A stretch of DNA of 64,000 nucleotides, from assembly GCA_013396655.1 (NCBI GenBank), contig WBMV01004991.1, positions 40,307 to 104,306 of the forward strand, in the 5' to 3' direction. The first letter of the stretch is position 1, and every line of letters begins with the position of its first letter. The notes under the pieces are model-generated. The model saw only the letters and a program-made list of their open reading frames with translations. It did not search any database and had not been told where the DNA came from. A program made the translations under genes and the position numbers. Source of the stretch: Campylorhamphus procurvoides. Lineage: Eukaryota > Chordata > Aves > Passeriformes > Dendrocolaptidae. Positions 36,901-49,200 of this stretch are shown one piece after another.

Positions 36901-39900
36901 TTTCCATGATGCTAATTCTTGAGGTCGTGACCTATAGCCTGTGGATGCTGGTATGAGGGTCACAGTGCGAGGTCAAAAAAGCCTATGCAAAGCTTCACTT
37001 TTTGCAGTGGTTGAAGAACTGTCTGTTTCTGGACAAGGAGGTTCAAATGTGTAGGCTACAGTGTGCCTGCTGAAAAAGTGAAAATATGTAAGTCGTATTA
37101 GACAAGTAATGATGTAACACGGCACAACAAGCTCAAACATTTCTTATGCCTGTTTAAATCAAGTTATGCAGCCAGAACACTTCAAGTAAAAGGGAAAATG
37201 CAGCTTGAAACTTCCCAAGATTGACAAGATTTTGTAAGTTCAAACTATGTGATTGTTTAAAAAATGTATTAAAATAATTTGCTATTTTTTAATATTGCAC
37301 CCCAGCACCCTTACAGAGGATAAAATATAGTTTTTTTCCTCTCCTCATTGTCCAACAGAACTAAGTGAGGTAAAGTAAAATGTTATTTTATTTAGGAAAT
37401 TGCTAACATGAAATTAGGTGGGATGATTGTTTCATTGCAAATGCATCTGACCTTGGGAGAGCATGTTTTTGAAGATTTAATGACTTTTTGAGACTCAGAC
37501 TCTAATGAGTATGAGAGTTGTCTAGAAAGAATAGAATTTGTGTTTACTGGTTTGCTTTATCTGAAGGTCAAGAGAATTCTAGTCTATTTACTTTCTTCAG
37601 AATCAGATTCAGAATTTTCCAATTCAACAAATTATGAATAAAAATGAGATTTCATTATCTCCAGCAACATGAATGGTTTAATTTATATAGTCTGTAACTG
37701 TTACTGCGTAAGTTGCTCGGATTTTTCTTAAATATGTATTGGGTCTTATTCTTTTTGTTAGAGTACATTTGATTCTCAAGAAGGATATATTGCCTTTTTT
37801 AAATTCTCATCATGTGTCTCTGGTTCAGATCATAGAACTATGTACAGATAGGGAAGCTTGCAAATGCTGACACTTTAGTCTTCTTTTGGTATTTGCCAAT
37901 AAAATAAAAGTAATACCATTGTTTTCTGAAATCAAGGATAAATTTCTCCAAATTCATGTGCATTTGCATGCCTGCATATAAAAAAAAAAAAAAAAANCTG
38001 CACTGACCTGGAAAATATTTGAGGGAATATAATTCAATGGTATGAATTGTTGATATAATTTCCAGAGTTCACGAAGTGTGTGCTAGACTTTATTTGGTTG
38101 TGTCATTCTTACTTTAGGCCTATACAAATTAAGCGTGAGATGTGTAGGTGTAGAACAAAGGACCCACATGGAGGTAGTCAGTCAGATTCTTGGCCAGCTC
38201 CTAGTATAACAAAGCAGCAGCAGCAGCTGAGTGAGGTCAACTATTGTGCCCATTCAAACTGCTGTGCACACCTAGACATTTGAAAAATGGAAAATTTTGA
38301 AAAGATTGAAAACTGAGAAGGCAGTGATGGTGAGTTCCACCCTGTTCCAGAGAAAGAACAAATATCTTGAGATATTTGTAGAAATAGAGTATCTTTTTAG
38401 GGGAAAATTGAGGGGTGGAAACAGGTTTGTGAAAACTATTCTGAAACAAGCTAGAAAGAGTGAAAACTACTTTGTATATTTCAACTTCTTATTTGCTATT
38501 CTTGGTTTTGCAGTAGCAGTTACTTGATTTTTAAAATGCAAGTAAAACAATCTTTGTTGTAGCTGAAAGGAAGGGTGAGGAATGGTCATATTATGTGCTA
38601 TATTATCAGGGTATAGTAATTACTATACTGCATCAGCTGTTTCAAGAATCTTCTGAGTTGTGACCTGTCATCCTTCCAGAGGCATTCAGAAGGATTTGGA
38701 AAGCTGAAAGAAGTGGACTAATATTTTCAAAATTCATATATTTCCTGTATGACATAATGAAACTTTACTCTGGCTCAAACATGGCACCTTCAGATTGTGA
38801 GTTGTTCCACAAGTACACATTGTGGCCATGCTTGTTGCCCCAGTCTGTTTTATCACTGAGTATTCTTGTAGTTCCACTGGCTTTGCATGTAGTGATTAGT
38901 CAGTTTGGCCAAGGTATTGTATATGAACTCTTGTTTTATGGGCTTTGACCAATAGCATACATTAACATATAATAATTATAGAGCGTGTGTACATATAGAA
39001 CTAGACTGCTTAAAACTGAAATCATCCACATGTATATCTCTCAGAAAGTGCATACATACTTCTTTGCAACCAGATTGATGAATCTGAGGACTGTCTTGCA
39101 TCCTCTTAAAAAGAAGCCTTCTGATGTTCTCAGTTCGGTAAATATGCTGGCAAAGCCATCTTTTTTGTCTGCAGACTGAAAAAAAAAACTTTTTAGGAGA
39201 ATTGTGTACACATGAAAGATACAAAATTAATTGTATGGGAAAATAATTCTTGTATGTGATGTGTTATCTGGTTTTATACTATGACTTTTACAGTTAAGTG
39301 TATTGTTGATTTATGGACAAAGAAAGTCCATGTCATTCTTATGACCAAAAATGTACAATTGTATTAATATCCAAACCACTAATCTTTCCTCAAATTTTAG
39401 TTTTATTAAGTTATTAAATGTTTATTATATCTATTCTTAAATTGAGGAATTCTGTAGAAATGTCTTTTAGACACTGCTACCTTTTCTTTTAATTTGAAAT
39501 ATATGACTCTATCTAAGCAGTTTAGGCAACTTAGCAATTTAGGCAATTAAAAAACTGTGGTCACACTCACTGACTCATTCCAGATCTTAGAACTGGGAAG
39601 GAACTTGAAAACTAAGGTTATTTGCATATAAATGAGATGCATTTTTTTTACAAGACTAATATTCCACTAAGGATATAAAAGTCTGGACTTTGTCAAAGAT
39701 TCTGACTTAATACAGTTTTTGACGTTTCTCTGTTTTGAGATTAATTGAATCAATACTGTGACTGCCAAAATGTTTAGTTAACAGAACCTTGTTTTCAATT
39801 TATGCTAAAAATAGTGCGAAAGTTGGCAGAAGCACTCTGAGCTCTAGAAACTGTATTTGTGTTTGAAATTCACTTGCCATCTGTTCTTTGCATTTATTTT

Positions 39901-42900
39901 AGTAAAATATATATTTTTAATCACTTTCCACAAAATATTTTGGCTCAGTGTTGAAAGTGAGACACCAGAAGTACTAGCCAAATAGAGTCATAATATGGGA
40001 ATTTGCAGAACAAGTTCCCCATAAAGCTGTCAGTGCACCTTATATCTGATCTGCAGCACTATTTATGCAGAAAAGCATGATATGACATTTTCTAACTAGC
40101 ACTTTTCACTCTGATAAGAACTGATGAAGGTCCATTTCAATTTTCATTTCACTGTAGTGTAATAGCGGGTAAATCTGTGTCTCTAGAGTATCAGTGTTAG
40201 ACTCTATGTAATTATTGGGAGCACCTGTAGGAAACCTTTAAATGACTCAGATGCCTCTGGCTTTTGGCAGAGCAGAGTGTGTCTGGAGCCTGAGACATCT
40301 GCTTCCTGGAAATAGTCAAGCTGATAAAGTAACACTNGGACTTGAGAAAGGGACTCAGTATCTTGTGGTCACCAGATCCGTATGTGGATGTGAGTTCTAT
40401 ATTTTAACACACTTGAACTTTTGTTCAGAAGCATAAATACATCATTAGTATTTAACCATAAATGGGAAATATATGGCTTAGTTGTTACCCAGTTCCTTGA
40501 GGATCTTCATGACATATTTCTAGAGAAACCATCAAATGCGTTAAAAGTGTGCCAAATATCACTCTGTCCTGGAAGTCTGGAAGGTTTCATTGTAGACGAG
40601 TCACTGTGTTGTCCCTTTCAGCTACACGCAGCTGTGTTCTGTGGTGTGTCCACGCCAAATGCAATTTAAGCAACACAAGATACAGCCACCAGTGCAGTAC
40701 AAAATGGTCTTGTCCTGATATGCTCAGCAAATAGAAGTTGTATTGCCTTTCTTGCTTGAAGCATATTTGCTTGCAAACTTAATGTTGTTGCAGTATTGTT
40801 TTAAGAAATAGCTGCTAAAGAGTTTCTACTTGACCTTTACAAAACAAGCCATTAAAAACCATCATGTTAATAAGGGACTCTAAAAGGCTCTTTAGGACTG
40901 AATATGTCAGAGCAGATTGCATGGCAAAGCATGCATTGAGAAAGTGGCTTTCAGAAGAATCCAGTCTTGCAAGGTGACTGCTAGATTGGGTCAGAACATC
41001 GGAAAAATATAAGCTGCCCGTGTTAAGGGGCTAAAGTATGCCCATGCCAGCTTGAAAGCAGCTTTGTCTGCTTGTTCTCTGAAGAAGTGTGTAGTGAGAA
41101 CCTTGCTTCATCTGCTTGATGATCCAGTCCTTTGTTTGGTGAGTTCTTACCGCAGCAGAGATTGGATAAGAGGAAGTGAGTTCAACCTGCTATGACTTGA
41201 GACCTTCCGAAATGGCAAGAAGCAGGGTGTTTTGACCTGCATGTCTTTTTATTTTTGTGAGTTGTTTTATTTCTCTTATACTTGAGCAATTTTAATGCAT
41301 CATTCTGTCTAGACGTTTTAGAAATAAATTGAAAGTGTTTAGTTATCTGAGGATGTGAGCTAGCAAGTCTCTTTCAGAGGCACTGGCTGAAGAAACGTCT
41401 TGCTTGCTCTTTTTTAGATTAAGTGGTAGAAGCAGCATCTTTAATGCTTGGAACTTCATGACTAGCATCTCACAATTGCAGATGAAAATGAATTCTTGTG
41501 AGAAAAAGGCTGGATTTTTTTTAAAAGCTGGATTCTTATAATGTAATATGGTCCTGTTCATTATATTCAGCTTGTATCAACTAAATTTGTTGGAAGTTTT
41601 CAGAACAGGGGGTAGGGACTGAAGTACAGCTCTTTGTTACAATGAGAAGAGTTACCATTTGGCATGTATTATTTCCTAAATCAATAAATAAGCTGTAATG
41701 AAAAAGGTACCATTTAATAAGGAACAGCATTGTATTTTTTTTAAGACAACATAATATACTAATTCTGCTATCAAACCTGTAAGAGATTAGTTTATATTGC
41801 AGAAGCTGGGCAATAGGGTCAGTTCATATACATATTTTTGTTATTGTTGTGACTATTAAATATCTACCATTAATTAATCCTTTCTTCCCCCCACTTTGAG
41901 ATAAATCATATGGCATTCTAGGGAAACAAGAAACTATATTAATGAACATCAGCTCCATAATTATTCTTGTGACTACATAACAGGGACACATTCATGTCAT
42001 TCCTTTGTGCAATAACTTTTGCAAAGAAGTATTTTTAAACTGATCATTAATTTTATAACCACAGAAATGAGATGCAAAATTTATGCTGTTGTCATTGGCA
42101 CAGATTCAAGGCACTGCTGACATTATATGTGGTTGGAATGGAATGGCTGCCAACTAATGAGTCTATAGACATTTGGTTTGAGCATGCTTTGCTTTTAGAT
42201 GTCTGATTAGGCAGCAATGCTTTCAATTATGCCTGCAAATTGTATTGGATACGTTTACCTGATGCCCATTGTTGCTTTGTAGTTCAGTTTTCTATTGCAT
42301 AAGTGCAAGTTGAATGCTTTTCTTTAATTTATTGATCATTTTTGGGTGTATTTTTAGGTACTTGGCACCTGAAGACAGTAGTGGTTTATGCTGCTCAACA
42401 CTGACTCCTATATGACTGTTCAAGGAGTAACCCATGGAGCTTCAAATGCAATTCTGTGTGCTCTTACTCCATAGGTGGAGTATAAACTGCAATGCAACAT
42501 GTTGATGGAGGATGATGTAAAGTGGAGGAAGGGCAGAGATTATTTGGAGTGGGAATGTAGGAGATTGCACAGAATCAACAGGAAGCTTCTCTGTGAACTG
42601 TCAGAAGCAATGTGTTTATACATTAACAGCATACACTTCTAAGATGTCTTTTAACTCTAACAAAATTGGAGGCAAAACACCAAGGATCATACAAGAAAGT
42701 AGTTATTCTTTTATGTAAGCACATAAACACGTTGTGAGATGTTGCCTGTTAAAGCTCCAGAGCACATTGAGTCAGCTTTTCTATCCAAATACCTGCAGTT
42801 CTTCTGTACAAATTAGATGATTTAAGGATTGCATTTTTCAGTGTATAATAAAAATTTACACATACATTTATTTACTCTAAAATAAAAAATGGAAGTTTTT

Positions 42901-45900
42901 TTTTTTAATCTAGCCATGCATGACTGCAGGTTGCTTGTATGTCTGTCTGTTACCTGTTCTCCACTTAAAGAGTGGGTACCTAACTGTAGTATTGTATGAC
43001 ATAGGATTGATATATTTGTCCTGATTGTCGTTCTCAGTGAGGATTTTTTTCTTCCATGGAAGTCTTCAAGCCTTATTTAGGATTTAAAACCCAGAAAATG
43101 CTTTGAACAAAGCACTGACTGTGTAATTTCTTTCTTCATAATACCTTAACATTTTTCAGTTGTTTTGTTTTAAGAGAACTTTGAATTTGGATGTTGTCGA
43201 CATAGAACAGATAATTGTTTTATTATAAATTTACATTCAGTGTTGCCATGGTTTTTGTTGTTTCAAACACAGCATATACCTGTGTCATGGTTTAGCCCCA
43301 CATAGTCCGTCGCTTGTTCATCCCTGCTGGGATAGAGGAGATAATCAGAAGGGTAAAAGTGAGAAAACTCATGAGTTGATGTAAAGTTAATAGGTAAAGC
43401 AAAAGTCACACATGCATAACAAGGAATTCAGTCATCACTTCCCAAAATAGGCAGGTGTTCAGCCATCTCCAGGAGAAGAGGACTCCATCATGCATAACAA
43501 TGACATAGACAAACATCATCACTCTGAACATCCTCTCCTTCTTTCTGTCTTCCCCCAGCTTTATATGCTGAGTGTGACATCTTATGGTATGGAATATCCC
43601 CTTGATCCGCTGGACTCAGCTGTCCTGACTGTGTCCCCTCCCAGCTTAGCCCCAGCCTTTTCTCTGGTGGGGTGGTGTGAGAAGAAAAAGTCTTGACTCT
43701 GTAAGTGCTGATCAGCAGTAACTAAAACATGCCTGTATTATCAACACTGTTTTCAGCACAAATCCTAAACAAAGCCTGATACCAGCTGCTGTGGAAAAAA
43801 TTGACTCTTTCCCAGCCAAAGTCAGCACAATTTGGGATAGGTGCATGGTGTGCCCTAAATATGTATGTATGTATTTAAAAAGTTCTGTGTTCCTAGATTA
43901 TTTGGCTTTTATATGAAAGTAAAGCACAAATGTTTACTGCCTTTGAAATTCTAAGCATAGTTGGAAAATGGTAGTGTGGTAACTTAGTGGAAGAGCAAGG
44001 TACTGGTGCAGCCATACAAACTTACATAAGAGACATATATTGCTGAGGGGGACAGAATTCTCTGGAGATGTTCTTTGTACATACATACTCACCTGTTTGT
44101 CATCCACAAGTGCTATTCATTCAAATTCACTAAGGTTTATCATTCAGCCCATGGATTTTGAGTGTTGGAACGTGGTGTTTGTGGAAATGTTTTCCTCCAG
44201 AAATACAGCCCAATATTTTAAATTTATACTGGCACATTCATGAGAGTTAAATGATAGTGTGTTTATGCATAGCTGATAAAAGAACATTTTTGATTGGCAA
44301 CCAGGGTTTACATAAACACATATATTCTATGCATTCTAGTTCTAGCAAAAGTTTAGGACAGGAAAAGGGTTGAACAACTTCTGCTATTGTATAGGTTGTA
44401 AATATCATGTCTACTTTTTTTATGTGGAGTCTCTCATCTAATAAAGATATATATAGGCAGAGAGAGACAGGCAACTGGTCTCTGGCATGTAAGTGTGAAA
44501 GATGATCATGCTGGCTGTAAATAAGGCATAATATTTTCTTTTCTTGCACTATCTGCTCTGTGGTTTTCTGTTTGGAGGAAGAGGTGAATCCTGGAGAAGG
44601 GTAATTTACTTTTGCTTAGTTTGACAGGTGTGATGAAATGCAAATATTTTGATCCAATTAACATGATGACTGGCATGCTATGGGAAGAGGGCTGTGTCAA
44701 AAATATATTGGAGTCAGGTTCAGATTCAGAGCAGTTAAATGTCATGAGAACTTGAAAGGAAGCTTTCCCAGGAAAAGCATACAAATTAACAAAGGGAAAA
44801 CCAATTTGGTATTCTACAACCTTGGGATGTAAAAGAACTCCAGTAAAGCAAGTATCAGGCTTCATTGTATTATCTGCATAGAAAACTTGCTGTTCTTTGC
44901 AAACAATTGTGGTGCTTTCGCTACATGGATTCTGAATTTTCCATGAATTTCCATTATTAAATAGGAAGGGGTAAAACTTGCAGCCATGGCTAGGCAGTCC
45001 TACTGGTGAATGCAGTTCCTCTGTCTGTGGAGAAGAATATTTTCACTGTGCATGGGGTTTATTTTGGATTTGGAGAAATTAGTTATCCATTACAGTGCTC
45101 CAAAAGGGAACACGTGAATAGACAAGGATGTCTAGAGGTCTCTGGAAAGCATTCAGCCTATGTATATGCAAAAAGGCAATGCTCGAACAATTTATTTTTA
45201 CATGGTTTTTAAGAAATTTGAGGGTCATTTGATCTATTGGAGCATCAACTTTTTGATTCTGGTCAGGTGATTTTTGTCATATTTAGTTTTTCTCCTTCAC
45301 CAAGACTTGATTTGTTGTTGTGGTTTTTTTTTTTTTTTTAGGAGCAATGTAGTTTATTATTTTTCCAACTCTTCTTTGCCTAGATGTATTAAACATATGT
45401 GAGGAAATATACTGAGTTTCAGGAGGGAGAACTTAAATTTTGTCTAATTAGATGAAAGCCTTGACTATTATTGATTTCAGTTTATCTTTCTGAGACCTTC
45501 ACACTTATGCATGACACATCAGAGTGCATTAGGTCAGCTGGTAACATAGATTTTGTAACTATTGTAGTGGGGCTCTCAGTTGTGTAAGAAATTCACTAGC
45601 AGAGTGCTGCATTAATCCACAAGTTCTGTCAGAAGGTGATTCCACTTCTAGTTTTGTGGAAGGAATACATGTACAAATTTGCAGAGCAGTGCCTAATTAC
45701 AGTGAAAAGAAGTGAAAATGGGCAGGGGTAGGCAAACTGCTGCCAACACTAGTTTGGCATTTCCTGGGAGGGAAGTTGCTGTGGCTCCATCCTGCACTAG
45801 GACAGGTAGAACTTTGGAGCCTGGCACTCTCCTTTTTTCCTTCTGCCAGTGTTTTCTCTTGCCCACCTCTTTGCTGTGGTGTTCGTTTCTTTCAACTTCT

Positions 45901-46284
45901 GTGTGAGAAGCTGCCAGCAGTGCGATGCTGGGAGCGGCTTCATTAGATGACAGCATTTAGGGAAACTGCTCCAGCATCATGTATGCGGCCAGTCAGAAGG
46001 TAGCCCTTCAACAGCAGTGCTCCCAGCTGTGCTGCAGCCTAGGAGTGTCATTGAGAAATGGCAATTTTTCCATTTCAGATAGGAATTGATATCCTCCTTA
46101 CTATGGAAAATAGTATTTTATTCTGTCTGTGTTTGCATGATACACTATTTAACCAGCAATGTATTTTTGACTTTTGCAGAACTGGAAGATGGAGAAGAGT
46201 CTGAGAACTCTCTTTCTTCGCCCCCTGATAGTGTCTCAATAGCATCTGACCGATATGATAAAGAGGATGAAGCACTTTCTGATG
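33846..46284 (+). CDS. SKAP2: SKAP2, Src kinase-associated phosphoprotein 2 (partial: coding exons 2-4)
   Basis: SKAP2 is a cytosolic adaptor of Src-family kinase and integrin signalling, mainly in leukocytes. The family has an N-terminal dimerization segment, a linker, a PH domain and a C-terminal SH3 domain. Here 33846-33951, 36227-36252 and 46180-46284 join into about 79 codons with no stop. Phases fit exactly: two bases carried into exon 3, one into exon 4. The peptide contains LKGENLSKKAKE, KKIKDVKA, SIASDRYDKEDEA and LSDG, matching SKAP2 as I remember it far better than SKAP1. Introns 2 and 3 are 2275 and 9927 bp. The first coding exon is missing (probably in the gap at 23527-24000), and I find no PH or SH3 exon before 64000. 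The gene is therefore partial at both ends because of the gap and the window, not because of mutation. Confidence 0.9.
33952..36226 (+). other. SKAP2: SKAP2 intron 2
   Basis: 2275 bp, GT...AG, phase 2. Mostly AT-rich non-coding sequence, with a CTAT/CTGT microsatellite at 34914-34945. The last 135 bp belong to the CpG island that surrounds exon 3. I see no further exon. Confidence 0.75.
34914..34945. repeat. (CTAT)n/(CTGT)n tetranucleotide microsatellite
   Basis: CTATCTAT, then CTCTCTGTCTGTCTGTCTATC, form a short impure tetranucleotide tract in SKAP2 intron 2. Confidence 0.8.
36091..36380. promoter_or_regulatory. Intragenic CpG island around SKAP2 exon 3
   Basis: About 30 CpG dinucleotides by hand count occur in about 290 bp, against AT-rich, CpG-poor flanks on both sides. 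It includes a GGGCGG Sp1-type box at 36092-36097 and CCGCGG near 36169. SKAP2 exon 3 with both its splice sites lies inside. CpG retention suggests an unmethylated germline state, so this could be an internal (alternative or orphan) promoter or a GC-biased recombination spot. No second gene's exon is recognisable in it. Confidence 0.75.
36227..36252 (+). CDS. SKAP2: SKAP2 coding exon 3 (26-bp microexon)
   Basis: CCCCCGCAG precedes the exon and GTGAGT follows it. With AG from exon 2 it reads S-YPGMFAEE and leaves one G, which joins AA of exon 4 to give Glu. A length of 26 bp is exactly what the flanking phases require, the main reason to accept so short an exon. The corresponding human segment is about two residues longer and poorly conserved. 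Seven of eight complete codons end in G or C, unlike exons 2 and 4, in keeping with the surrounding CpG island. The residual doubt is that a different microexon elsewhere in 33952-46179 could serve instead. Confidence 0.75.
36922..36975. promoter_or_regulatory. Cluster of nuclear-receptor half-sites (candidate)
   Basis: AGGTCGTGACCT (36922-36933) is one base from the palindromic thyroid/retinoid element AGGTCATGACCT. It is followed by GGGTCA (36957-36962) and AGGTCA (36970-36975) in the same direction, seven bases apart. Four half-sites in 54 bp is unusual, but short motifs arise by chance, and a 7-base spacing is not a standard retinoid element. Confidence 0.3.
37980..37997. other. Poly-A run ending in a single N (assembly join)
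   Basis: Seventeen A are followed by one N, then unique sequence. As at 20724, the N sits at a homopolymer, so the run length and possibly a few adjacent bases are unresolved. Confidence 0.75.
38214..38228. repeat. (GCA)5 trinucleotide repeat
   Basis: Five GCA units in a row in SKAP2 intron 3. Non-coding. Confidence 0.8.
38611..38628. repeat. 18-bp perfect palindrome centred on TAATTA
   Basis: GTATAGTAATTACTATAC equals its own reverse complement. The centre, TAATTA (38617-38622), is the core recognised by many homeodomain proteins as a dimer. It lies in SKAP2 intron 3. A regulatory role is only a possibility. Confidence 0.6.
40337..40337. other. Single undetermined base
   Basis: One N between AACACT and GGACTTGAG in SKAP2 intron 3. 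There is no homopolymer beside it, so it may be an ambiguous base or a small join. Confidence 0.7.
43283..43829 (-). mobile_element. Solo LTR of an avian endogenous retrovirus
   Basis: The 547-bp block reads, on the minus strand, from TGTGCTGACTTTGGCTGGG to CTAAACCATGACA, giving the TG...CA ends of an LTR. A TATAAA box lies at 43560-43565 (minus strand, context CATATAAAGC) about 265 bp from the 5' end, as expected for the U3/R border. A degraded ATTAAC-type polyadenylation signal lies further on, near 43390. The overall sequence resembles an LTR I recall from many bird genomes, but I cannot name the subfamily. No internal retroviral region, primer-binding site or second LTR adjoins it. I see no clear target-site duplication, consistent with age and with recombination to a solo LTR. 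Confidence 0.8.
46180..46284 (+). CDS. SKAP2: SKAP2 coding exon 4 (acidic linker before the PH domain)
   Basis: This 105-bp exon lies between CTTTTGCAG and GTATGT. After completing a Glu codon it encodes LEDGEESENSLSSPP, then DSVSIASDRYDKEDEALSD, leaving G for the next exon. The block from PPDSVS to EALSDG matches human SKAP2 PPDTIS to EAPSDG closely. The segment is strongly acidic and serine-rich, as expected for the flexible linker ahead of the PH domain. Where human SKAP2 has GEEYDDPF with Tyr-75, this sequence has GEESENSL, so that tyrosine is absent. The tyrosine of DRYDKED is kept. Third positions are AT-rich (8 of 34 G or C). Confidence 0.93.
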
Positions 46285-49200
46285 GTATGTGACACTTTTA
46301 CCTTAGAATATACTAGATTTGCCAGTTTGCTGTGAACTCATGTAATCGGATCCCCATGATGCGAATGTTAGTGCTGAAAAACAGATAAACAGATAAGCAT
46401 GACAGCTGGACAGTTTTCTTACCTTTACAAGAACCTTTAAAGGAACTGAAGAGCTCTCTCTAGTGGTCCTACAGCATAGCAAAGCTGTCTCAAATTTACA
46501 TGGTGTATTCAAACTCATGGTTTTTGGTAACAAAGCATCTTCTGTAGATGCGTATGTTTTTAAAGATAGATCAGTGGCTAAAATAATGTGAATATTTGTA
46601 GTAACAAATTGTTTGTTAATTCAACATTATCAGATTCTTGCTTAATTTTATTGTGCTACTTAATGGCTTACTGTATTATCTAATAAATAATGAAACAGTT
46701 TACGTGATTGATATTTTTCTGCAAATTCCATGCAGAATAGGTTCATAAAATATTAAATTAATTATTTCTACAATGTTTTCTTCTGTTAAGACAGTTTTTG
46801 TTATACAAATTCTAAATTTGAGTTTACATTTAAAAAAAAAACCCAAACCCTAGGCTCCATAGCTGTTTCCCATGTTTTTTTTTATTTTGTATTCATTAAG
46901 TTTAATGCTAAATGCAACTGTCCCAAAGACATGAACAATTGAATATTTCAACAGTTAACAAGCTTGTTTTAGCATAGTGTCCATATTTTTGAGATTCGTT
47001 TATTGTATACATAATATAAATACTTTTGGTGGATAATATATGGCAATAAATTAAGTATATGTACAAATAAATTAGCGATGTATATTAATTTGTGACACTA
47101 GAAGTTAGATAGACTTACTAGTGAGTGATGTTTTCTGACATGATGAGATGATCAAACTGTGCAGCTCCATCTTGAAATACAATTGCTGAATGAAAATATG
47201 TTTCCTGCAACATAGCACTCCACATTTTATGTTATCCAGATTATTCCCTTTGGAAACATAAATTGCTTTTATGAGGTATAAAATTATGTCTATTGCAGAA
47301 CAGGGATAAGTCAAGTACATGCATAAGTGATAAACCTTCTAACCACTGATTCAGAATAATGCAATTTTTTTATGTCCAGAAGTCTGTAAAATGTGTAACA
47401 ATAATAATCACACTTTTTTTATATTTAGCTTACTAGATGTTGGCAACGTGACCTTCTATTAAAAAAATAAAACCAGGTCTTTTTGCTCTCTGGTTGAAAC
47501 GTAATTATCAGTCAAATTGAATATAGCTCTTAGAAAACCCAAGCTAATTTTCAAAACTACAGATGAATGCAACTTTCCATGTATTTATTTTTGCTTACAA
47601 ACATAATCTTAACATTATTTCTAATTGTAACTTAATAACATGGCACTGATTGCATAAAGGGTATGTGACTAAATTATATGACTATTTAATAGGAGATATG
47701 ATTATAGAATTGTTTCAAAACAGTTAATAAAAAAGATAATATTCATAAACGTGAATAATAAATGGCTGAAGAATGCTGATGCAAGAGCATATGAAATACT
47801 ACGAGTTTGTACAGATGAGTGCTTAATTTTTAGCCTATTTTAGAAGTTATGAAAGTAGGTATAATAGCTGCTCAACAATATCTTGGCTAATATGTACTTT
47901 TTTAGTAGAAATACAGTGGATGTGATTCTGTTATATTTGAGGTGATTATTACCTTACTGATCTTTCTGTGTTTCATGGTAAATCCTCTTATTTATCTAGT
48001 GAGAGTGCAGCACTAGGAAAATTTGAGAGAAGGTGGTAAATTTTGGTCTGTAAATACTTTCATTCTCTTTGAATGTCCAGTGCCTCATTCTAAGACCTTT
48101 TTGATTTTAATATATGCAGTTCATCATTCATGTCTATCCACCTAGACTATATATGAAAATGTATGTGGAAGAATTTTGTAAGAGATGGACTGATCCTCAG
48201 AGGTGCCTTTGATTCAGTTCTTATAGGCATGAATGGGTTTGTTAAAACTCAATACTGTATTTTTGTTTTCTAGCAGTCTGTTAATGTTTAATATCTAAAT
48301 CCTGTTCAAGAAGCTGTGTTTATAAGGTAGATGTTTGATCTTACATGATTACCACTTCATCAGGGCTCTGGGCAGGTCTAAAACCTGATTTGTGTAGGAT
48401 CAAGGCTCTCAGGGTTAACAGAGGGCACTATTTGTAGGTAACCAAATTGGGGTGATTTTTATTTATGCTTGTGTCCATTCATATTTTTGTGTAAAACCTG
48501 CTATATATATTTTCTACTAAAAAAGCCCAAAACAAAACAGGCATGTCTCTTTATATACATAAGTTAGACTGCAAGGCTTATGTGACTTGTGGAAGTGTCA
48601 CTATTTGGCTTTGCAGCATTACTGTCAAAACATAATTTGTGAAGGCACCCGCTTGGTAACAAATAAAGAATGAGTGTATTACGTGTATGCTACAGTCATT
48701 GTAAAATCGTGGAGTTTTTGTGTGACCTTTGTCTAATGGTGTATTAATTACAAGAGAGATAATCCATTTAACAATAAGTATGGGATAACTAAATTAGCAC
48801 AGGTCACCTAAAGGCCTTTTGTCAAATCTGATTGTTATGTTGTCCTTTTGACTTTTACCTTATGGTAGGCACTAACAAAGTATCTAAACTTTGATGGATT
48901 ATAAACTCTAAACATGATATGTATTTTTCATAATGCTAATGTAATTTTCTAGGTACTGAAAAGGTCAAACCCCCACGTCTCTGTGTGCATTCTAAGTCTG
49001 TCTTTCCTTTTAATATTTCTTTTTCTCTGTTCCTCTGGTTCAAAAGTTCACTCAGTTCCCAAATGGCCACCTAATTTTCCAGTTATTCCCTCAAGCCATA
49101 TGTGTTTTGGTTTCTTTATGGTTTATTAGGTACTGTAGGAAAGTAGCATAAGTTATATCATCTAATGAAATTCAAACACACTTCAGTGATGCTTTGACTT

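Larger units (their letters stand above)
36253..46179 (+). other. SKAP2: SKAP2 intron 3
   Basis: 9927 bp, GT...AG, phase 1. AT-rich non-coding sequence. It contains the 3' half of the CpG island, a hormone-receptor half-site cluster (36922-36975), single-N joins at 37997 and 40337, an 18-bp palindrome (38611-38628) and a solo LTR (43283-43829). I find no exon. It ends in TTTTTGACTTTTGCAG. Confidence 0.75.

Noticed and set aside
39581..39612. Weak CR1-like tail (AGAACTGGGAAGGAACTTG)
   Set aside because: Only about 20 bases resemble the CR1 3' end. Too short and diverged to call by eye.
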